From NCBI RefSeq assembly GCF_013753875.1, contig NZ_SMDS01000022.1:1-64000 (forward strand): a stretch of DNA of 64,000 nucleotides. Reading direction: 5' to 3'. A program made the position numbers and the translations under genes. Under the pieces are notes generated by a model that ran no database searches, was not told the origin of the DNA, and was given only the letters and a program-made list of their open reading frames with translations. Positions 40,004 to 51,736 of the stretch are shown in pieces (the first letter of the stretch is position 1; the number at the start of each line of letters is the position of its first letter). Source of the stretch: Candidatus Pantoea persica. Lineage in GTDB: Bacteria; Pseudomonadota; Gammaproteobacteria; Enterobacterales; Enterobacteriaceae.

Positions 40004-41004
40004 TTATTTCTTATGTCGTATGAGCGGATTGACCACGCCGTACAGCTGATCAACCAGCAGGTTGACCAGGATAATCAGCACCGCAGTCAGCAGCACGCCG
40101 CCCTGCACCACCGGATAGTCACGGCGCTACAGCGCTTCGATCAGCCAGCGGCCGAGGCCCGGCCAGGAGAAGATGGTTTCCGTCAGAATGGCACCCGCCA
40201 GCAGCGTGCCGATCTGTAGGCCGATAACCGTCACCACCGGCAGCATGGCGTTGCGCAGCACATGGATCACGCGCATGCGCGTCAGCCCTTTGGCGCGCGC
40301 GGTGCGGATGTAATCCTCGCCCAGCACTTCCAGCATCGCCGAGCGAGTCATGCGCACGATCACCGCCAGCGGAATGGTGCCGAGCACGATAGCGGGCAGG
40401 ATCATATGCATCACGGCATCTTTGAAGTCGCCCGGCTCGCCCCAGATAAAGGTGTCAATCAGTATAAAGCCGGTGAGCGGGTTGCTGTCGTCGAGGAACA
40501 CGGTGTCGCTGACACGGCCGGAAACCGGCATCAGGTTAAGCTGCACTGAAACCAGCATGATGCCCCACCAGAAAATCGGCATCGAATAGCCGGTCAGGGA
40601 GATGCCAACCGCCGTATGGTCGAAGATGGAGCCGCGCTTCAACGCCGCGAGGACGCCTACCGGAATGCCAACGGCAACGGCAAAAATCATGGCGCAGATG
40701 CTCAGCTCAAGCGTGGCCTGAAAGCGCGGCACAAACTCTTCCCATACCGAGATGCGGCTTTTGAGCGAAATGCCCTCGCCGTGCAGCACCCGTAAATGTA
40801 GTGAACGTACTGTATCCACAGCGGCTGGTCGAGGCCGAAGGCCGCCATCAGCTGGGCATGTCGTTCAGGGGAGATCCCTCGCTCGCTCGCCATGATCAGG
40901 ACGAGATCGCCCGGGATCATGTGCACGAACGCAAAGGTTAACAGGGTAATACCGATAAATGTCAGGATTACGAGTCCCAGACGTCGGAGTATGAACTGCA
41001 GCAT
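40004..41004 (-). pseudogene. dppB: DppB dipeptide permease subunit, frameshift and stop
   Basis: The start MLQFILRRLGLVILTFIGIT is good for about 70 residues to IQYVHYIYG. A frame change follows near 40790. From KSRISVWEEFVPRFQATLEL to SWPGLGRWLIEAL the frame is open, with the EAA-type loop EDYIRTARAKGLTRMRV. TAG at 40127-40129 then cuts off RRDYPVVQGGVLL and the last membrane segment, which ends VVNPLIRHKK. A few codons are missing near HVLRNAMLP. Two lesions, so fewer than its neighbours. Confidence 0.92.
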
Positions 41005-41298
41005 AAGCCGGATTCTCAGTCGTTTCCCGCCGCGACGGGGTGCGGGATTTATTGCTCACAATGCGCGCCAGGCCAGCCGGACGCGACGCAAAGTGTGTCA
41101 CCGTCATCTTTCACGCTACAGGCGCGGTCGACGGGTCTCGCCGCTTACCGAGGTAAACGCCGGAAACTGGTCGGATCGCCGCCTTCCTGCAGCGCGAAGA
41201 TGTTGGTTTTGATTCAAAGAAGTTAGCCGAACAGGCGCGGATCCCAGGCGAGCCAGCACCCGACCGGGGGCCAAACGGGTCGGTCCAAACCGCAGGAG
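41005..41298. other. dppA-dppB intergenic stretch (294 bp)
   Basis: No gene. In E. coli the dppA-dppB spacer is also long. There are GC-rich inverted stretches (CCCGCCGCGACGGGG around 41029-41043), but I cannot assign a REP family or terminator with confidence. Confidence 0.4.
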
Positions 41299-41790
41299 TT
41301 ATTCCTGAATATCGACGTTTTCGAAGTGGTGTTTGCCTAACGGATTGACCACGTAGCCAGAGACTTTCTTGCTCACCGGCTCAAAGACCGTGGAGTGCGC
41401 GATAATCAGCGCTGGTTCCTGATCCTGCGCCTGCTTATAAAGCTCGATATGTTTATTGTGGTCCGCTTCCGCACGCGCTAGCTGGATCAGATCTTCAAAC
41501 GGCTTTTAGCACCAGCGCGAGTAGTTGGAGCCATCTTTCGCCGCCGTGCAGCTGAACAGCGTCGCGAAGAAGTTATCCGGATCCCCGTTGTCGCCGGTCC
41601 AGCCCATCATTACCAACTGGTGCTCGCCTGCTTTGGCGCGCTTCAGGTATTCGCCCCACTCGTAGGTAACAATTTTGGCTTTCACGCCGATCTTCGCCCA
41701 GTCAGCCTGAACCATCTTTGTGATGTGATGTTGTGTGTATTGCCCGACCTCTGTTTTTTTATGCGGTTCAGGCGGACGCACTGACGTGAT
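41299..41790 (-). pseudogene. dppA: DppA periplasmic dipeptide-binding protein, C-terminal remnant
   Basis: Only the last ~150 residues of this ~535-residue solute-binding protein remain: VRPPEPHKKT, then after an internal deletion QADWAKIGVKAKIVTYEWGE, MMGWTGDNGDPDNFFATLFS, a TAA in place of tyrosine (41506-41508), ALIIAHSTVFEPVSKKVSG and the end LGKHHFENVDIQE. The signal peptide and most of the ligand-binding fold are deleted. With dppBCDF broken too, the whole importer is lost. Confidence 0.93.
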
Positions 41791-42617
41791 CGAAAGTGCG
41801 GAGCGTTTTTGTTATGGATTTCCGACGCCGTGGAAGCTGTCGGATCATGCCACTTCTGCAGCTTTATTGACGCATCAATTTGTCAACAGTTGCAATAAAC
41901 GTCAATACAGGTAGACGTTATTTACACAGAGTGTGAGGAATAGCAAGCAACGGTAAAAAAAGCGTCTAGCGAGAATAGCTATATATTACACAGTGCTTTT
42001 GCCTGCAAGACCATATATCTGACTGAGTGGTTAAATAAGTGACAGTGATTCTCACAGCTAAAAAACAGCGACGCCAGCCCGGTAAATGTTGAATTACTGA
42101 ACGATTCGCCGTGTGTTATGGCGTCCAGGCAGTAGAAAATGCTAGGCATCAGGCATAAAAAACCGGAGTGAAGATAAAAATCGTTATAAGTAAAACGTGA
42201 TGCAAAATAAGCGCTTGGGCCAGAGAGAGCGGGCGCTGGCAGCCCAAAAGGGGGAATTAAATGCGTTTCGCCTGCAGCAGATAATCCTGCCTGGTATTAC
42301 GGGAAGCTGGCGTCGGCAAGCGCGAATTTTGTCAGTTTTTAAATTTTATTAAGCAGGCAGCATGGCGGGAGCGAGATAAATCGAGCGCTGTTTTTTATTT
42401 TTGATGCCCTTGTGCACCTGATAAAAAACTTATGCGAACGGCGCGCTTCAGTGAGGGGTTTTGGCTTGCAGGCTTGCGGGATTTGCGCGCGGTTTCTGGC
42501 AAAGGCGGTGCCTGATAAATAAAGCTGGCTCGGAATCAAGGCAGCAAGGGTGTTGTTGCCAGTCAGCGCTTGCCTCAAACCTATTGCGGAGGTTTTCACC
42601 CTCTTTTTCTACAGACG
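41791..42617. other. 827-bp gene-free stretch between dppA and proK
   Basis: No gene on either strand that I can support. The part next to dppA (41830-42010) is AT-rich and may be the old dppA promoter/leader: the minus strand holds TTGACA and TTGACG boxes. The rest contains a stray 32-bp copy of the dppF start (42268-42299). Most of it is probably what is left after deletion of the 5' part of dppA. Confidence 0.5.
42268..42299. repeat. 32-bp repeat, copy 2 (stray piece of dppF)
   Basis: Exact match to 38336-38367. It is not in a gene here. Similarity ends sharply on both sides, so it is a small fragment copied 3.9 kb away. Confidence 0.95.
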
Positions 42618-42644
42618 AAAAAAACTGCTTTAACAAGCAGGTTT
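42618..42644 (-). terminator. intrinsic terminator of proK
   Basis: On the minus strand CTGCTT and AAGCAG form a 6-bp stem with a 4-nt loop, followed by TTTTTTT, starting about 10 bp after the tRNA 3' end. Confidence 0.85.
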
Positions 42645-42652
42645 TCTTAATT

Positions 42653-42729
<77 letters not shown>

Positions 42730-42739
42730 ATGGGGGCGC

Positions 42740-42768
42740 ATGTTACTGCGCCCAATTGTCAGCGTCAA
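42740..42768 (-). promoter_or_regulatory. proK promoter
   Basis: On the minus strand TTGACG (42763-42768), a 17-bp spacer and TAACAT (42740-42745) are followed by a GC-rich discriminator (GCGCCCCC), as in stable-RNA promoters. The -10 lies 11 bp from the tRNA 5' end. Confidence 0.75.
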
Positions 42769-42797
42769 CCGCTTTTTATTTGTTTAGTCGCGTTCGC

Positions 42798-44549
42798 CTA
42801 GAAAGCAGTCTGCTCGCCCAAATTCTGGTGCTTCTCAGTCACATCCCGCGCGTCGCTATACGACGAAACCGGCGCCTGACACCAGTTATTCGCCGCCTTG
42901 ATGCCGCCGTTCGGCGAGCTGTAGCCTAGACAGCCCAGAATGGTGTCGAACAGCTCAATGTGACGGGTGCGTCTTGCCGACGCGCTGCTGCGCCTGCAGA
43001 CGCTCAAAGCGGGCGCGGTTGTCCGCATCCGCCAGATACTTATCGGATGCCCACACCATCATCGGCACGCGGAACTGCTCCGGCGGCGCCAGCTCGCGCG
43101 GCGTACCGTGCAGATGGGTATTCTCGCTAATCGATTCGCCGTAGTCGGCGGCGTAAAACACCAGCGCCTTCTTGTCGCGCAGCTGATCTAACACGCTGTC
43201 CAGCATGGTGTCGACGTAGAGGATAGAGTTGTCATAGGCGTTAATCAGCTGCGCCTTGCTGCAGGTATCGTCTGCGCCCATGCACTCCGGCTGATAGCGG
43301 GCGAAGCTGCGCGGATAGCGCTGCGAATAGAGATAGTGCGAGCCTTTGGTGTGCAGCACCACCAGGTGCTTACCGTGCGGATAGCGATCCAGCGACGCCT
43401 TCAGCTCCGGCACCAGCAGCATATCGTCGACCGACTTGCCTGTGTTGCGCGGCTCGGAACCAATCTGCTCACGGAAAGCTAAAGTTATTCACCTCCGCGT
43501 TATCTTAAAACCAGACCTCGCTCTGCATCGCGAACAGCTCGGAAGAGAAGCCCAGCTCCTTCATCACGGCAAAAATATTCTTCTCTTTCAGCGTGCGGCC
43601 CGGCGAATCCTCGGTGCCGCTCTCGCACACTAACATGCAACGTAGCTACAGATTGGTAGCAGTATCTCAATCTCACGACTTGCCGCGGAACGCCACCAGA
43701 TTCCTCTCTTCGAGAGCTTCGGCATAGTATCGCGGTTATAGCCCAGCATGCCCATATGGTCCCAGCGCGTCGTTTCGCCGATCACGAACACCACATAGGT
43801 ATCGTCGATGCCCGACGGCGCGATATAGGTAAACTTCTTCGCCTTCGCCGGGTCGAGCAGCTCCTGGCTGTCCAGCGTCTCATCAATGCGCGTCCAGGCG
43901 AAAAGCCCTACCGCCGCTAGCCAGTTCGACGGCAGATAAGAGTGCGCCACCACACCTGCCGTAGCTCGGCAGATCGATTTGATGATCTCTTCGTTGTCCT
44001 TTTGCAGCTTGTCGAAATAGCGGATAGGCAGCCAGAGCAGTGCCACGCACAGCAGCAGCATCAACGCTGGCTTCAGCCGCTGGCCCGGCGTGCGCAGCTA
44101 TTCGATCAGCGTCTGGCTGAGATTGTTGCGCCAGATCGTCAGCAGCGGCAGCGCGCTCACGGCGATCATCCAAGCCACAAAGTGCAGGCCGACTACCTCT
44201 TTCGACAGATCCACATCGATGGTCATCACCGACGCCACAATGCCGTAGCCGATCACCACGTTGAAAAAGGCCATTGTAGTAGGCGGCAGCGACGGAGATT
44301 AGTACCAGCAGCGTCGCGAGCACGCGATACAAACGTTTGCCACCCAGCAACAGCAGGCGAATCAGGAAGAACGTAAGCACTACAATCGCCATGATTTCCG
44401 TGACGGCCATTAACCAGTTCGTCACGGTAGATTTCGCCAAAAAGCCGTCAAAAAGACGGTAAAAAAATCGGCAAATTGAGCAGTATACCGATGTGTAACG
44501 CCAGCAGCAGTGAAAGCTTTTGCTGGGTTATTGTCTTTATGTAATTCAT
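42798..44549 (-). pseudogene. eptB: EptB phosphoethanolamine transferase (LPS Kdo modification), multiply broken
   Basis: EptB (563 residues in E. coli) adds phosphoethanolamine to the outer Kdo of LPS. The start is at 44549 and the stop at 42798. Membrane-domain pieces are in shifting frames (TNWLMAVTEIMAIVVLTFFL). The nucleophile segment DDTYVVFVIGETTRWDHMGM is present, and later HLVVLHTKGSHYLYSQRYPR and FYAADYGESISENTHLHGTP are open. The last block has DYGES in place of the zinc-binding DHGES. Frame changes occur near 44455, 44275, 44100, 43690, 43480 and 42960, and SYSCDTA-like sequence is lost. Inactive. Confidence 0.93.
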
Positions 44550-44776
44550 CTTAAAGGGCTTTCCCGGGGCTGGAGCATAATGGTGAACGCTATTGTGACT
44601 ATCGCAACACGGAAGAGTTCGCTTTATCAGCGCAAAGACATGACAATTTCTTGACGAACAGGAAGAATCTGTACGAGATCGGACGGCTCTTTCACGAGGC
44701 CGGACAGTAGAACATAAATTGACCAGACAGGCCAGCGAAGCACGTGCGATCTGCGCGCAGACAGCTAAATGAGAGG
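44550..44776. other. eptB upstream region
   Basis: About 230 bp without a gene. It would have held the eptB promoter. Nothing else recognisable. Confidence 0.4.
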
Positions 44777-44802
44777 AAAAAACGGGCCCGCTCAGGGGGC
44801 CG
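44777..44802 (-). terminator. probable terminator of ohr
   Basis: On the minus strand a GC-rich inverted repeat around GGCCC and GGGCC with a 7-nt loop is followed by TTTTTT, seven bp after the ohr stop. Confidence 0.65.
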
Positions 44803-44808
44803 TCAGAC

Positions 44809-45237
44809 TTAGCGGATGATATTCAGCGTCACGTCGATGTTGTTGCGCGTCGAGTTAGAGTACGGACAAACGATATGTGCGGCGTCAACTAGCTTCTGCG
44901 CTTCCGCTTCGTCCATCTCCGGCAGATGAATATTCAGCTTCGCTTCGATGCCGAAACCGTTCGGGATCGGACCGATGCCGACTTCGCCTTCAATCCATGC
45001 GTCTTTCGGCATTGCGATTTTGTCGCGGTCCGCGACGAACTTAATCGCGCCTAGGAAGCAAGCGGAGTAGCCCGCAGCAAACAGTTGCTCCGGGTTGGTC
45101 ACTTCGCCGCCTGCGCCGCCCATCTCTTTCGGCACGCCCAGCTTCACGTCCAGCACGTTGTCGGAAGAGGTCACACGGCCGTCACGGCCGCCGGTGGCTT
45201 TGGCTTTTGCGGTATAAACAACTTTTTCTAAAGACAT
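44809..45237 (-). CDS. ohr: organic hydroperoxide resistance protein Ohr
   Basis: A thiol peroxidase of the OsmC/Ohr fold that reduces organic (fatty-acid) hydroperoxides to alcohols, using lipoylated proteins as reductant in studied members. The 142-residue product has the two catalytic cysteines, Cys60 in AAGYSACFLGAI and Cys124 in HIVCPYSNST, plus the conserved Arg18 (GGRDGRV) and Glu50 (NPEQL) that activate the peroxidatic thiol. The ATG at 45237 matches the family's MSLEKVVYTA; the longer open frame upstream has no match. It lies 86 bp after ohrR and is most likely controlled by it. Intact. Confidence 0.95.
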   Translation of the reverse strand: MSLEKVVYTAKAKATGGRDGRVTSSDNVLDVKLGVPKEMGGAGGEVTNPEQLFAAGYSACFLGAIKFVADRDKIAMPKDAWIEGEVGIGPIPNGFGIEAKLNIHLPEMDEAEAQKLVDAAHIVCPYSNSTRNNIDVTLNIIR

Positions 45238-45323
45238 AACTTCCTCTCTAATATTAGGATAATCGTGCAAGACAATCATAAGTATAGCCGATGTTTCAGC
45301 GGGCGCGAGCGTCCGGCCTTGCC

Positions 45324-45788
45324 TCAACGCGACCGGTTCAGATTGTCGCGCAGTTCATCCAGTTCATTCTTCAGCGTCAGCAGCGTCTCATCGTCGCAGG
45401 CGGTGGCGCATTGAATCGCCTCCGGGATAGCGCGCGCCTTGCTTTGCAGCGCGTGGCCCTGCTCCGTCAGCGTCACCACCACCTGGCGCTCATCCTGATG
45501 CGAACGCTGCCGGTTAATTAGCCCGGCACTCTCCAGCCGCTTCAGCAGCGGAGTCAGCGTGGCGGAATCCAGAAACAGCTGCTCGCCAATTTCGGACAAG
45601 GTGAGGTCGTCCTGCGCCCAGAGCACCAACATCACCAGATACTGCGGATAGGTGATTTCAAGCTGCGACAGCAACTGCCGGTAGACCTTATTCATTGCCA
45701 GATTGGCGGAATAAAGCGCAAAGCAGAACTGCTGGTCGACCAACAGTGGCGTCGTCTGCTCTTTTTCGTCATTTTGGTTACTGTTCAT
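45324..45788 (-). CDS. ohrR: OhrR, MarR-family peroxide-sensing repressor
   Basis: A winged-helix MarR-family repressor that leaves DNA when its reactive cysteine is oxidised by organic peroxide. In the 154-residue product Cys22 ([16 protein letters not shown]) is in the sensing position of OhrR, with Tyr residues following in helix 2. The recognition helix region is [20 protein letters not shown] and the wing [19 protein letters not shown]. The ATG at 45788 fits the family start. It is divergent from the alarmone-hydrolase pseudogene and upstream of ohr. Intact. Confidence 0.92.
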   Translation of the reverse strand: MNSNQNDEKEQTTPLLVDQQFCFALYSANLAMNKVYRQLLSQLEITYPQYLVMLVLWAQDDLTLSEIGEQLFLDSATLTPLLKRLESAGLINRQRSHQDERQVVVTLTEQGHALQSKARAIPEAIQCATACDDETLLTLKNELDELRDNLNRSR

Positions 45789-45816
45789 GGGAATGAACAT
45801 AAATAGCGCGCTAGAT

Positions 45817-45831
45817 AATTGCAAGCAACTT
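45817..45831. promoter_or_regulatory. candidate OhrR operator
   Basis: An imperfect palindrome, AATTGC-AA-GCAACTT, in the ohrR upstream region. OhrR boxes are AT-rich palindromes with AATTG/CAATT halves, so this is a plausible site for autoregulation. No second clear copy is seen in the ohrR-ohr gap. Confidence 0.35.
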
Positions 45832-45851
45832 TTCATCACGAGGGTTTTTGC

Positions 45852-46437
45852 ATGCTAGAATCTCTGGAAAAGCAGGCACGACGCTATGCGACGCGCGCTC
45901 ATTCTGAAGCCGGTCAAAATACACTGACGAGCCCTATATCGTCCATCCCGCTGCCGTCGTGGAGCTGGTGCGCAGCGTCAGCAGTGACGACGCGCTGCTG
46001 GCGGCGGCTTGGCTGCACGATACGGTAGAAGATACCGACTCGACGCTGGGCGATATCGAATCTCACTTCGGCCCGCGCGTGGCAGAGCTGGTCGAGATGC
46101 TGACCGACAGTGCGCAGCCGCAGGCCAAAAACCGCGTGGCGCGCAAGATAGCCTATTTTCGCCACACCGCCACCGCGTTACCCGAAGCGAAAACCATCAA
46201 GCTGGCCGACATTATCGACAATACCCGCGCCATCGTGCGTTTCGATCCCTATTTCGCCAGAGTCTATCTGGTGGAAAAGCGTATTCAGATCGATTTTTTT
46301 AATAGGGCGATGCCAAACTGTGGCGACAGGCCAGCGCCATTATCGAGCAAGGCATCGCCCAGCTGGGCGCCCTACCCTACAACGTGCCGGACAGCTGGTT
46401 CGCCCGGCAGGCGGCCAAGTACAGCAGCCTGCAATAA
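45852..46437 (+). pseudogene. small HD-domain (p)ppGpp hydrolase-like protein (SAH type), frameshifted
   Basis: About 190 residues are readable in three frames: LESLEKQARRYATRAHSEAG, then PYIVHPAAVVELVRSVSSDD, AAAWLHDTVEDTDSTLGDIE, LVEMLTDSAQP, KTIKLADIIDNTRAIVRFDP, and after a second break in a T-run (46293) SAIIEQGIAQLGALPYNVPD to the end. The HD motif (LHDTVEDT) and the KLAD-IxNT segment are those of the SpoT/MESH1 hydrolase fold, without a synthetase domain. Breaks lie near 45925 and 46300. It is divergent from ohrR. The alarmone role is inferred from motifs only. Confidence 0.7.
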
Positions 46438-46514
46438 AAAACACACTGGCGGCAGGTTCTCTTTTTTTCTTCTTTTTAGCCCAGTAGCTGCCGTCCGAGA
46501 TAGGGATTGGCATT

Positions 46515-48030
46515 ATGCACTCAGCGTTCGATTTTCATGCTAGCTACCTTCCCATCGAGTCCCGATGATGGGACGCAACGCCGTCGCCACCTCTCAGCCG
46601 CTAGCGGCGCAGGCGGGCCTGCGCATGCAGCAGCAGGGCGGCAACGCGGTGGACGCGGCGATCGCCAGCGCCATGGCACGTGACGGTGCTGGAGCCGACC
46701 GGCAAAGGCATCGGCAGCGACGCCTTCGCCATTATCTGGGACGGCCATCAGCTGCACGGCCTCAACGCCTCGGGCCGCGCTTCGGCCGCCTAGCATCCGG
46801 AGCGCTTTGGCACGCTGCCGCTGACCACGCTAGCGCAGCCCGCCATCGACTACACGCGCGACGGCTTTCCGATTTCGCCGCTGATTGCCGAACTCTGGCA
46901 GCGCGGCTTCGATAAGCTGCAGCATCAGCCCGGCTTCCGCGACTGCTTTGCGCCCGAGGGCCGCCCGCCGCGCGTCGGCGAGCTGTTTCGCAACCCGGCG
47001 CAGGCCGTTACGCTGCAAAAAATCGCCGAAAGCCACGGCGAAAGCTTTTACCGCGGCGAGCTGGCGGAAAAGATCGTCGCCTTCGCCCGCCAGCATAACG
47101 CCGCACTGACGCTCGACGATTTACACAACCACCGCGCCGACTGGGTAGACTTGCTGTCGCAGCCGTTTGCCGGCGGCTCGGTACAGGAACTGCCGCCCAA
47201 CGGGCAAGGCATCGCCACGCTGATCGTGCTGGGCATTCTGGAGCAGCTCGACATTGGCCGCTATCCGCCCGACTCCGTGCCCTGGCTGCACCTCTCCATC
47301 GAGGCGATGAAGCTGGCGCTGGTGGATCTGGAGCGCTACGTCAGCGATGAGGATCGTCTGGAGTTTCCGGCGCGGCTGCTGCTGAGCGAGGGCTACCTGC
47401 GCCAGCGCGCGGCGCTGATCGATCCCGACCGCGCCGGCGACTTCACCTTCGGCGAGCCGCAGCAGAGTGGCCACCGTCTACCTCAGAACCGCAGACGCCA
47501 GCGGCATGATGGTTTCCTTTGTTCAGTCAAACTATATAGGCTTCGGCTCCGGCTTGGTGGTGCTGGAAACCGGCATCAGCCTGCAGAATTATGGCGCGTT
47601 TTTTTCGCTCGACGCCGCGCATCCCAACGTGGTAGCGGGCGGCAAGCGCCCTTTTCACACCATTATCCCCGCATTTGCGCTCGACACGCAGGGCGCGCCG
47701 CTGATGGCGTTCGGCGTCATGGGCGGGCCGATGCAGGCGCAAGGCCACCTGCAGCTGGCGCTGCGCGTTATGCTGCACAAGCAGGATCCGCAGGCGGCGA
47801 TCGACGCGCCGTGCTGGCGCGTCGAGCAGGGGGCCGACACGTGGTGTTCAGAGCGGCGCTGGAGCGCAATACGCTGGCGGCGCTGCGGCAGCTGGGCCAT
47901 CAAATTACGCTGGAAGATCCGCTGCAGGGTTATAACTTCGGCGGCGCGCAGGCGATTGTGCGCGATCCCGCAGGGGTTTTATATCGCGGCGACGGAGAGC
48001 AGAAAGGATGGCCAGGCGGTGGTGTTCTAG
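46515..48030 (+). pseudogene. gamma-glutamyltransferase family protein, multiply broken
   Basis: An Ntn-hydrolase of the GGT family (~530 residues when whole). MHSAFDFHASYLPIESR is followed by TGA in frame, then GRNAVATSQPLAAQAGLRMQ, a frame change, VLEPTGKGIGSDAFAI, TAG near 46791, then the long frame DDLHNHRADWVDLLSQPFAG to FTFGEPQQSG. The small subunit starts with the catalytic threonine (ATVYLRTADASG), which falls exactly at another frame change (about 47468). SNYIGFGSGLVV and AFGVMGGPMQAQGHLQ follow, with a last break near 47840. It looks closer to the cytoplasmic YwrD-like branch than to secreted Ggt, as no signal peptide is seen. Confidence 0.88.
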
Positions 48031-48069
48031 TGATAAGCCGGGCGACGCCACGCTGCCCGGCCACAGGGA

Positions 48070-49311
<1,242 letters not shown>

Positions 49312-51736
49312 CTAAAGCAGCTGGGCAAGGCGGTAAATGTCAAACTGGATGGCGCCGGCGGTAACGTCGCGTCCTGCGCCGGGACCGCGGATCACCAGCG
49401 GATTGTCGCGGTACCAGCGGCTTTCGATGGCGAAAACGTTATCGCAGGGCAGCAGCGACGCCAGCAGGTGCTCCGCAAGCACAGCTTCTACGCCGACGCG
49501 CGCTTTACCGTTGGCGTCGAAACGCGCCACGTAGCGCAGCACCAGCCCCATCCTGTGCCGCCTCAAAGCGTTGCAGCATCTGGTCGTTGAGCACCTCGCC
49601 ATTTTTGAAAAAGTGATCGATAGAGCCCGCTTCGCAGCCCGCCGGCACCAGCGATTCTACCCGCACCTGGTCCGGCTCAATGTTGTAGCCCGCCTCGCGC
49701 GCCAGGATCACTAGCTTGCGCATCACATCCTGGCCTGAAAGATCGACGCGCAGGTCCGGCTCGGTCATCCCCTGCTGCCACGCCTGATCCACCAGCTCGG
49801 TAAAGGGTACCGTGCCGTCAAACTGCAAAATATTCAAGAGAGCGTGCCGGAGAAGATGCCGCTGATAGCTAAAATGGTGTCGCCGCTGTCGCGCAAATCG
49901 CGCACCGTGTAGTTAATCGGCAGGCCCGCGCCCACCGTGGCGTTATAGAGCCAGTGGCGGCTGGTTTTCGTGAAGGCATCGCGGAGCTGCCGCCAGCTCT
50001 GGCTGTCAGAGGCACCCGCCACCTTGTTGGCGCTGATGACGTGAAAGCCGTGGCTGGCGAAGTCGAGATAGTGATGCGCCAGCGGCGCGCTGGCGGTGAC
50101 GTCGAGCACCACTAGATTCGTCGAACGGATGCGCGCGCATCCACAGAAACAGCGACTCCTCGTCGCGCGCTTCCGCCTCGTCGTCAAAGAAGGCGAGCGC
50201 GTGGCTGTCCGCCACGCCCGCCAGTATATATCAAAGCCGGTGCGCGCCGACAGCGCTTCCTGCTCGCGCGCGAACAGCTCCAGCCAGCGTGAGCCGATAT
50301 TGCCTTTGCCGAACAGCAATCAGGCCGATGCGTTTTTCCCCGCGGAACAGCGACTGGTGCAGTCCCTGAACCAGCGACTGCGTCGGGCCGACGCGCAGCA
50401 CCGCAACCAGGCTGATATGATATTCCGACTGCCAGACAAACTCCACCAGCTGATCCTGAATCTCCTGCCAGAAGCGATGGCTGTGCAGCGGATTGCGCGT
50501 GACGCCCGCGCCGACCGGCGCCACCAGCGCCAGCCCTTCGCGCAGCTGCAGGTGCGCCGGCAGGCCCGCGTCCTGCAGCAGCTGGAATACGCTGTTGACC
50601 ACTTCGGCGGTGTAGCAGAGCTGCAGCAGCTGGCGATCCGGATGCACGCCGGTCGCCAGCGGACGCAGCTGCGCCCGCTTGAGATGCCGCTTCACCTCTT
50701 TGTACAGCGCCGCGAAGTCATGCTGATCCGGCACCTGCACTTCAATCCGGCAGACGTCGTCATGGCTGGTAACGATACGCGCGCCGGTGCCGGAGGCCAG
50801 CACGCGCTCCATACGCGTCGAGCCCTGCTCCGGCTGATAGCTGCAGCGCAGCTGAAGATCGATATCGCTGCCGGAAACCGGCTGCAGCGTTCGGGTGTGC
50901 AGCACCGGCGCGGCGAGGCGCGCCAGCTCGCTGGCTTCGTCGAGGCGCAGCAGCGGCAGCAGACAAGCGTCGGAGACTTTGCGCGGGTCGGCGCTGTAGA
51001 CGCCGGCGACGTCGCTCCAGATGGTGACGCGATTGACGCCCGCCAGCGCGCCGATCTGCGTGGCGGAGTAGTCAGAGCCGTTGCGCCCCAGCAGCACGGT
51101 TTCGCCTGTACCGTTGCGGCAGATAAAGCCGGTCACCATGATACGCTGGTGCGAATGCTGCGCCAGCAGGGTCTGCAGCAGCGGCCAGGATTTCCCTTCG
51201 TCCACCTGCGGCTGCGCGGCGCGCTCGGCGCGCAGGAAATCGTGCGCGTCGAGCCAGCAGGCGGCGATGTCGAGCTGGCTCAGCACGGCCGCCATCAGCC
51301 GCGCAGACCAGACTTCGCCGTGGCCCACCACTTCTGCGTAGACCGCGTCGGTAATGGCGACTTCCAGCAGCGCGGCGAGTTTTTCTAGGTCGCGGATAAA
51401 GGCCGCCGTGAGCGGCTCGGCGAATTCAGCCGGCAGCAGCGCGGCGATAAGCTCGTTGTGGTAGCGCCGCAGCGTCTGTTGCACCTGATGCGCGCCAAGG
51501 CGATTGCTCTTGCTGAGCTTCAGCCAGCTGATAAGCTGGTTGGTGGTCGAACCGGCCGCCGACACAACCATCAGGTCGCCCGGCTTGCTGTAGTCCGCCA
51601 TAATGCCGGCGAAGCGCTGGTAACAGCGCGCATCCGCCAGACTGCTGCCGCCAAATTTATGCAGCTGCTTGATATCCGGCGTTGTGGCGCCGGCTGTCTC
51701 GTCATTTTCAACCGTCGATTGCCGTCCGGAATGCAT
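49312..51736 (-). pseudogene. metL: MetL bifunctional aspartokinase II / homoserine dehydrogenase II: kinase half open, dehydrogenase half broken
   Basis: The frame 51736-50231 holds the whole aspartokinase and ACT-like middle part: HKFGGSSLAD, VVSAAGSTTNQLISWLKLS, GHGEVWSARLMAAVLSQ, VLLGRNGSDYSATQIGALAG, IWSDVAGVYSADPRKV. At about 50322 a frame change hits the start of the homoserine dehydrogenase Rossmann motif (LFGKGNIGSRWLELFA). Further breaks follow near 50225, 50115, 49840 and 49545, though NATVGAGLPINYTVRDL and LVIRGPGAGRDVTAG are still readable. The first residues do not align with E. coli and the ATG used overlaps metB, so the true start may also be hit. Confidence 0.93.
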
